A stretch of 17,379 nucleotides of DNA from an uncultured Clostridium sp. (lineage in GTDB: Bacteria; Bacillota; Clostridia; Lachnospirales; Lachnospiraceae): contig CALHQJ010000079.1 in the NCBI GenBank assembly GCA_938036545.1, forward strand, positions 1 to 17,379. Direction: 5' to 3'. The stretch's first letter is position 1. Each line of letters begins with the position of its first letter. This document shows, piece after piece, positions 13,410-17,379 of the stretch. A model generated the notes under the pieces. It worked only from the letters and a program-made list of their open reading frames with translations, was not told the DNA's origin and ran no database searches. The position numbers and the translations under genes were made by a program.

Positions 13410-14927
13410 ATGCCTATTGTAAGAAATTCATTTATACAGATGTCAAAACTGCCTAATGTGAAAGGCAGAATCAGCTATATAGCGAGCAAAGCAAGACAGG
13501 AAAATTTGTATGCAGTTTATGAAACAATTGACCGCAAATTTTGGACGGAGCTAGCGAGATGTAATCAAGAGGAATTTAAGAAAAGCGGAACAGAAGGAAC
13601 TTGCATTGAAGCGAGGGAACTGATTATAGCCTTGCCGGAAAGTTTCGTAGATTATGAGCCGGACAGGTTGCTGAAACTTTTTACGGAGCATTTCAGACAG
13701 AATTATGGAGTGGAATGTATTTCAGCTCTGCACCATAATAAACGCAAGACCAATTATCATATCCATCTTATCTTTTCAGAGCGAAAACTGCTTGATGAGC
13801 CTGTGGAGAAGATTGCAACAAGAAATATGTTTTATGACGAAAACGGAAAGCATGTACGCACCAAAAAAGAGATACTGGATGAAGCTGGACAGCTTCGGAA
13901 CGGCTGTAAAATTATCCCTAAGGGCGAGGTATATGAGCGGAACATTTTTACCATAAAGGACAGCCGATTTAAGAGCGATGGTTTTCTTGATGAAGTGAAA
14001 CGCTCCTACACTGACCTTATCAATATTTATGTCAAAGATGACAAGCAAAAGCTCAAGGTTTTTGACAGAAACGGTGTGTATCTGGCTACCAAAAAGATTG
14101 GCAAGAACAATCCAAAAGCGGAGCAGATAAAAGCCGATAATCAGTATCGTGCCATGTGGAATCAGACGGTGGATAGGGCGTTGATTAGTGGTGTGCCGGA
14201 GGGGCAGATTTTGGAAGTGAAGCAGAGCGAAATTGGACAGAAGGTAAAGGCTTCCATTCAGAAGTCGGGGAGAAATCCGGCACTGCTAAAAAGCATTATT
14301 ATGACCGCTATTTATGCGTTGGAGCTTCTCATTGGCAAGGTATTCAAGTTGGCTTCACAAAAGACAGATAAGGGCATGGAAGCGGTTGCAAAGGCAGAAG
14401 CGGAACAGACACCTGTTAAGAAGGTAAATCCGTTTGTAAAAGCCAAGAAGGAGCATGTACCGGAAATGCCGAAGAAGTCAGCACTTGCTTCCAAGTATCC
14501 AAGACTTGCGGATATTTATAATAAACTGGAGAAGCAGAATGCTGCTATTTATGATAGAGAGCAACAGCTTGCCAGCGTGGAGAAGGAGTTTGCCGGGGCA
14601 AAGGGTATCTTCAAGGCAAAACAGCGTAAGGAGTTGCAGGAGCAGGCAGAACAGATAAAGACACAGATAGGCAATATGAAGCAGTATTTATCAAGTATTG
14701 TGCAGGGTTATGGCTATAAGAATGTGAAGGAGTTTCTTGCAGAATATAAGGCTTCTAAGGTGGAGTATACCGATTATCAGTCGGCAGTCGCAAAGTGGGA
14801 ACAGCAGACCGGAAATAAGGCGGAATCGGACAGCATGAAGGCAAGATTACAGAGGAAGCAACAGGAAGTAAAGGAACTGAATAGGCACAATATGCCTCAG
14901 AAAAAGTACAGTAGAGATGCTAGGTAA
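13410..14927 (+). CDS. MOB_P-type relaxase/mobilization nuclease
   Basis: Nicks one strand at oriT and stays bound to the 5' end to lead it into a recipient cell. The 505-residue protein has an N-terminal relaxase domain: NSFIQMSKLPNVKGRISYIAS (Y23 a candidate nucleophile), then EARELIIALPESF and the metal-binding histidines in ALHHNKRKTNYHIHLIFSER (H108/H109, H117, H119). The rest (~340-500) is basic and helical, with likely coiled coils (NKLEKQNAAIYDREQQLASVEKE, KQRKELQEQAEQIKTQIGNMK). The start at 13410 follows AAAGGGGG; a longer in-frame reading from 13299 runs through the hairpin region and is rejected. No VirD4/T4SS gene is near, so it needs a helper conjugation system. The last hairpin of the upstream array ends 21 bases before the ATG and may affect its translation. 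Confidence 0.88.
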   Translation: MPIVRNSFIQMSKLPNVKGRISYIASKARQENLYAVYETIDRKFWTELARCNQEEFKKSGTEGTCIEARELIIALPESFVDYEPDRLLKLFTEHFRQNYGVECISALHHNKRKTNYHIHLIFSERKLLDEPVEKIATRNMFYDENGKHVRTKKEILDEAGQLRNGCKIIPKGEVYERNIFTIKDSRFKSDGFLDEVKRSYTDLINIYVKDDKQKLKVFDRNGVYLATKKIGKNNPKAEQIKADNQYRAMWNQTVDRALISGVPEGQILEVKQSEIGQKVKASIQKSGRNPALLKSIIMTAIYALELLIGKVFKLASQKTDKGMEAVAKAEAEQTPVKKVNPFVKAKKEHVPEMPKKSALASKYPRLADIYNKLEKQNAAIYDREQQLASVEKEFAGAKGIFKAKQRKELQEQAEQIKTQIGNMKQYLSSIVQGYGYKNVKEFLAEYKASKVEYTDYQSAVAKWEQQTGNKAESDSMKARLQRKQQEVKELNRHNMPQKKYSRDAR

Positions 14928-14937
14928 TGTAGGAAGT

Positions 14938-14960
14938 GGAGCAGGAAACTGCTCCCTTTT
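14938..14960 (+). terminator. Rho-independent terminator after the relaxase gene
   Basis: GGAGCAG and CTGCTCC form a 7-bp stem closed by a GAAA tetraloop (14938-14955), followed by CTTTT. It lies 10 bases after the relaxase stop and separates the mobilization genes from the PadR cargo. The T tract is short. Confidence 0.7.
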
Positions 14961-15025
14961 GTAATACAATAGGACTTTGATTCAGTAAGTAATTTGATGA
15001 AGCTAAAGAGAAACAAAGATTTATA

Positions 15026-15054
15026 TTGACATATATAGATGGACGATATATACT
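15026..15054 (+). promoter_or_regulatory. Promoter of the padR-SEDS operon
   Basis: A perfect TTGACA (15026-15031), 17-base spacer, and TATACT (15049-15054). ATATATAGAT is directly repeated at 15031-15040 and 15066-15075, with a near copy overlapping the -10, and TGTAGA/TCTACA (15054-15059, 15078-15083) form an inverted repeat. These are candidate operators for autorepression by the PadR protein. Confidence 0.75.
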
Positions 15055-15098
15055 GTAGACAACCGATATATAGATTATCTACATAAGGAGGATTAGAT

Positions 15099-15428
15099 AT
15101 GGCTGTTGATAAGGCATTAATTTCTGGAAGTATGACAATGCTTCTACTCAGATTACTTGCGGAAAAAGATATGTATGGTTACGAGATGATTGATACTCTG
15201 CGTAAAAAATCCTGTAATGTGTTTGAATTGAAAGCAGGAACATTGTATCCTTTATTGCATGGTTTAGAAGGAAAAGGATTGCTTAAGGTATATGAGCAGG
15301 AATATGTTGGTAAGACGAGGAAGTATTATAGCATCACGAAAGAGGGAAGAGCATTGCTGGAAACAAAGAAAGCAGAATGGAACGAATATCAATCTGCTGT
15401 AGCCAATGTTCTTGCAATGGGGGTGTAG
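15099..15428 (+). CDS. PadR-family transcriptional regulator
   Basis: 109 residues. A winged helix-turn-helix with the typical PadR features: MTMLLLRLLAEKDMYGYEMIDTL at the N terminus, then FELKAGTLYPLLHGLEGKGLL (recognition helix) and the wing YVGKTRKYYSITKEGRALL. It is a short (PadR-s1 type) member with a single C-terminal dimerization helix. AAGGAGG precedes the ATG. The next gene starts 2 bases after its stop, so it is the first gene of a two-gene operon. PadR genes paired with a HAAS-domain membrane protein are a recurring Firmicute arrangement, in which PadR represses the operon and often answers to cell-envelope stress or drugs. The inducer here is unknown. The region is visibly more AT-rich than the mobilization genes, suggesting separate origin as cargo. 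Confidence 0.92.
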   Translation: MAVDKALISGSMTMLLLRLLAEKDMYGYEMIDTLRKKSCNVFELKAGTLYPLLHGLEGKGLLKVYEQEYVGKTRKYYSITKEGRALLETKKAEWNEYQSAVANVLAMGV

Positions 15429-15430
15429 AT

Positions 15431-16804
15431 ATGGAAAAATATTTGGAAAAACTGTTATTGCAAATTCGTTGTAAAAAAGCAAGACCATATATTGCCGAGG
15501 AGATAAAGGGACATATTGAAAGTCAGATAGAAGACAATATTGCTGATGGAATGTCATATGAAGAAGCAGAAAAAAATGCTGTTGCAGATATGGGTGATCC
15601 GATTGCGGTTGGTATTTCATTGGATAAAATTCATAAGCCCCAGATTGCTTGGAAATTACTTGTTATTGTAGGAATATTGAGCCTGCTAGGAATTTTGCTA
15701 CAGCAGTCTATTTTTTATCAAAGTGGATATAGTAATTTAGAACCGTTTATGCAGGAGATGTATCAACTTGAGACGGAAAGTTTTGTTTATTCTGTTTTTA
15801 TTGGTTTTGTCTTAATGTGTGGGATTTATTTTATTGATTATACTGTAATTGCAAAATACTCCAAGATAATAGGTTTATTCATAATTACTATGGGGATTTT
15901 GCTTTTGGCTGGTTTCTTTGGTGGTGATATTAATGGAGTGCGGTATAGTATTGGATTTGGAATGTTCAGAATCTCTGCTCCTTCACTGATGATGTTTTAT
16001 GTTCCAATCTATGGAGCAATTTTATATAAATATAGAGATGGTGGTTTTCCTGCATTGTTAAAGTCGATTGTTTGGCTGATTATTCCTGTTTTTATTACTT
16101 TTCGAATGCCGAATCTTATTGTTGCGATAATTATGATAATTAGTATGTTGATTCAGCTTACGGTGGCTATTCTAAAGGGGTGGTTCAAAATATCGGTAAA
16201 AAAGACAATTGTTAGTCTGTGGGCAGTTTTCATGTTTTTGCCTATTATGTTGTTGTTTGTGATGTACACATTTCATTTGTTGGCAGAGTATCAGGAAGCA
16301 AGGATTCGCTCCTTTTTTTCTGCTTCAGGAGAAGGATTTTATCTTACTTCAATGCTCAGAACATTTAGCAAAGACATTTTGTTTGTAGGTAATAGCGGAA
16401 ATGATGTGATTGGCAGTTTGCCAGAGTTTAATAGTGATTACATTTTTTCTTATATTCTCAATAGCTATGGAAGTATTGCTGGAATCGTTGTTGTTGCTGT
16501 CTTGGCAGCACTTGTAATGTTTATTTTTGGAGCTTCTATTAAACAAAAAAATGAACTTGGCATGGTTATGGGATTTGGTTGTGGAATGATAATCTTATTA
16601 AATATTTTATTAAACTTGTTAGGTGCTTTGGGTATAATTCCACCAGCATCCTCCTTCTTGCCATTTTTATCCATTGGTAGAAGTAACATTTTATTGTGCT
16701 ATGCATTGGTAGGAATCATTATGAGTATTTACAGGTATAAGGACGTGTATCCTAAAAAAATCAGAGCATCACAGGTTTCATTTCAAAAAAAAATAAACAT
16801 ATAA
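15431..16804 (+). CDS. HAAS-domain plus SEDS (FtsW/RodA-like) integral membrane protein
   Basis: 457 residues. The first ~65 form a HAAS-type helical domain (MEKYLEKLLLQIRCKKARPY, SYEEAEKNAVADMGDP), the adaptor commonly encoded after padR. From residue ~73 about ten hydrophobic segments follow. The C-terminal half resembles SEDS peptidoglycan polymerases: a long external loop (RIRSFFSASGEGF) then LPEFNSDYIFSYIL, where FtsW/RodA have LPEPHTDFIF; D336 is at the catalytic Asp position. PFLSIGRSNIL (411-421) replaces the usual PFISYGGTS. So a glycan polymerase function is possible but the pore-end motif is degenerate. The start at 15431 follows GGGGG inside the padR end; an earlier in-frame ATG at 15377 would overlap padR without a binding site. 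It may remodel cell wall or serve as an envelope stress gene carried by the element. Confidence 0.75.
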   Translation: MEKYLEKLLLQIRCKKARPYIAEEIKGHIESQIEDNIADGMSYEEAEKNAVADMGDPIAVGISLDKIHKPQIAWKLLVIVGILSLLGILLQQSIFYQSGYSNLEPFMQEMYQLETESFVYSVFIGFVLMCGIYFIDYTVIAKYSKIIGLFIITMGILLLAGFFGGDINGVRYSIGFGMFRISAPSLMMFYVPIYGAILYKYRDGGFPALLKSIVWLIIPVFITFRMPNLIVAIIMIISMLIQLTVAILKGWFKISVKKTIVSLWAVFMFLPIMLLFVMYTFHLLAEYQEARIRSFFSASGEGFYLTSMLRTFSKDILFVGNSGNDVIGSLPEFNSDYIFSYILNSYGSIAGIVVVAVLAALVMFIFGASIKQKNELGMVMGFGCGMIILLNILLNLLGALGIIPPASSFLPFLSIGRSNILLCYALVGIIMSIYRYKDVYPKKIRASQVSFQKKINI

Positions 16805-16824
16805 CGTAAAGATGGATTAGCGGC

Positions 16825-16853
16825 TTGACCTATCTGTAGTCAATAGTTATAAT
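16825..16853 (+). promoter_or_regulatory. Outward-facing consensus promoter at the right end
   Basis: TTGACC (16825-16830), exactly 17 bases, then a perfect TATAAT (16848-16853). A TTGAC/GTCAA inverted repeat lies over the -35 and spacer. It points out of the element through the arm repeats and attR; after circularization it would point across the joined ends toward the left end. No element gene lies downstream. Confidence 0.55.
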
Positions 16854-16862
16854 TTGTTTCAT

Positions 16863-16881
16863 GGCAACACTTTGGCAACAG
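16863..16881 (+). repeat. Right pair of 11-bp-spaced GGCAAC repeats (probable integrase arm sites)
   Basis: GGCAAC at 16863-16868 and 16874-16879, the second within TTTGGCAACAG, has the same period and orientation as the left pair at 8903-8921. It lies about 100 bases inside the proposed right crossover, whereas the left pair is about 65-70 bases from the left one. Confidence 0.55.
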
Positions 16882-16982
16882 AAAATCAGTAAGCCAAAAT
16901 AAAATGTGTAAATGGAGTAAAATATCGGCAAATTTTAAACAAAACTTAAACAAAACGGTTTAAGATAAAGCTACAACTTGCT

Positions 16983-17056
16983 GAATTTGAGTGATGAAAT
17001 GGACTTGGAAAAGCCTTTATTTATGAGGGATACAAGCAAAATTGTTTAAGCGTTGG
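16983..17056 (+). repeat. attR: right copy of the 74-bp imperfect direct repeat
   Basis: Gapless match to 8831-8904 with 53 of 74 identities. Its start, GAATTTGAGTGA, mimics the guaA end (E-F-E-stop), but upstream bases are unrelated to guaA. It stops at TTGG where an insertion sequence begins. It may be the displaced original guaA end and 3' flank, or the left end of an earlier related element. Confidence 0.65.
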
Positions 17057-17079
17057 GAGTATCCCAAAGTTTGTGTAAA

Positions 17080-17118
17080 CCTTCAAACTGATGTAAGATA
17101 GACTTATCAGTTTGGAGG
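17080..17118 (+). promoter_or_regulatory. Hairpin that sequesters the transposase ribosome binding site
   Basis: CCTTCAAACTGAT (17080-17092) pairs with ATCAGTTTGGAGG (17106-17118) through 13 positions with one G-U. The right arm ends in GGAGG, the ribosome binding site for the ATG at 17127, so transcripts entering from outside would hide it. Confidence 0.65.
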
Positions 17119-17126
17119 TTTATTTT

Positions 17127-17379
17127 ATGGCAAGGAAAAAGGATACCCCACAAAAAGCAGCCCTTCGGGAAATGATGGGCAACTACCTGAAAGAGAACAA
17201 TGTAACGGTCAAGGATGGAACGGATGTCAATTCCATTATGCGGGATATGATGTCCATCATCCTGGAAGGTGCCCTGGATCAGGAAATGGATGAGGAACTG
17301 GGATATTCCAAGTATGATTATCGGAACAAGGAAACAGATAATTCCAGAAATGGCCATTCCCAGAAGACCATGCATACCA
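17127..17379 (+). CDS. IS256-family transposase, N-terminal fragment
   Basis: The first 84 residues are visible before the window ends. MARKKDTPQKAALREMMGNY and onward through MRDMMSIILEGALDQEMDEELGYSKYDYRNKETDNSRNGHSQKT match the conserved N-terminal part of IS256/Mutator transposases, including the LGYSKYDY...NSRNG motif; the DDE catalytic residues lie further downstream, out of view. GGAGG at 17114-17118 supports the start. It catalyses copy-paste transposition through a circular intermediate in this family. Whether the full gene is intact cannot be seen. Confidence 0.92.
   Translation, partial: MARKKDTPQKAALREMMGNYLKENNVTVKDGTDVNSIMRDMMSIILEGALDQEMDEELGYSKYDYRNKETDNSRNGHSQKTMHT

Larger units (their letters stand above)
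8831..16990. mobile_element. Integrative mobilizable element inserted at the 3' end of guaA
   Basis: The segment between the two att-like copies carries a repressor, xis, a tyrosine integrase, a MobC-like protein, a RepA-like ATPase, a relaxase and an AT-rich two-gene cargo. No type IV secretion genes (VirB4, coupling protein) are present, so it is mobilizable rather than self-transmissible. The left limit is set where similarity to the right copy begins abruptly inside the last guaA codons (8831), the right limit at the end of the identical GAATTTGA octamer (16983-16990). Exact crossover bases are inferred. Integration at the 3' end of guaA, with the gene end restored by the incoming element, is a known strategy of genomic islands. 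Confidence 0.8.
16805..17056. other. Right end of the element, no gene visible
   Basis: AT-rich non-coding DNA holding an outward promoter, the right arm repeats, runs of TTTAAAC/CTTAAAC-like boxes (16934-16963) similar to the operator boxes at 9684-9820, and attR. No terminator is evident after the HAAS-SEDS gene. A 13-codon frame from 16861 exists but has no ribosome binding site. Confidence 0.6.
17057..17379 (+). mobile_element. IS256-family insertion sequence, left end (cut by window)
   Basis: Non-coding sequence from about 17057, with a TTTGTGTAAAC motif typical of IS256-family terminal repeats, leads directly to a Mutator/IS256-type transposase gene. The exact left terminal base cannot be fixed without the other end. 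Its junction coincides with the end of the attR similarity. Confidence 0.7.

Noticed and set aside
16861..16902. Thirteen-codon frame starting at ATG 16861 just after the outward promoter
   Set aside because: No ribosome binding site, and its sequence is just the arm repeats read in frame.
17046..17375. Minus-strand reading frame at the right edge
   Set aside because: It lies antisense to the IS256-family transposase and has no ribosome binding site or family resemblance.

Overview
This window reads as a chromosomal segment of a low-to-medium GC Firmicute, most likely a gut clostridium of the Lachnospiraceae. The evidence is strong AGGAGG-type ribosome binding sites, clean TTGnnn-N17-TATAAT promoters, an Asd of the 'KPNCS' type, a Firmicute TopB, and a mobilizable element with a PadR/HAAS gene pair. 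No species can be named from the sequence alone.

Left half (1-8842), core genes: the 3' end of a type II topoisomerase A subunit (gyrA/parC type), asd (lysine/threonine/methionine pathway), galM (sugar mutarotase), topB (topoisomerase III), a left-handed beta-helix gene related to nucleotide-sugar pyrophosphorylases that is split by a one-base frameshift, a convergent bidirectional terminator, a CDF metal-efflux transporter on the minus strand, and a divergently transcribed guaA. The guaA product is unusual: its synthetase and dimerization domains look complete, but the glutaminase domain is about half length and has Asp where the catalytic Cys should be.

Right half (about 8831-16990), an integrative mobilizable element of about 8.2 kb lodged in the last codons of guaA. 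Its order is: attL with tandem integrase arm-type repeats; a bidirectional terminator; an XRE-family repressor (minus); a divergent control region with repeated AAATGTTTAAGT-like boxes; xis; int (tyrosine recombinase); a MobC-like relaxosome protein; a RepA-like RecA-fold ATPase; a palindromic origin-like segment; a small accessory gene; a stretch of seven consecutive hairpins (candidate oriT); a MOB_P-type relaxase; and an AT-rich cargo operon of a PadR regulator plus a HAAS-SEDS membrane protein. The right end carries matching arm repeats, an outward-facing consensus promoter and attR. int, mobC and repA overlap end to start, so they are probably translationally coupled. The element has its own relaxase but no conjugation channel genes, so it would need a helper element to transfer.

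Boundary evidence: a 74-bp block starting at the last guaA codons (8831-8904) recurs without gaps, 53 of 74 positions identical, at 16983-17056, and the similarity stops abruptly on both sides. The right copy is followed directly by an IS256-family insertion sequence whose transposase start lies in a hairpin; the window ends inside that gene.
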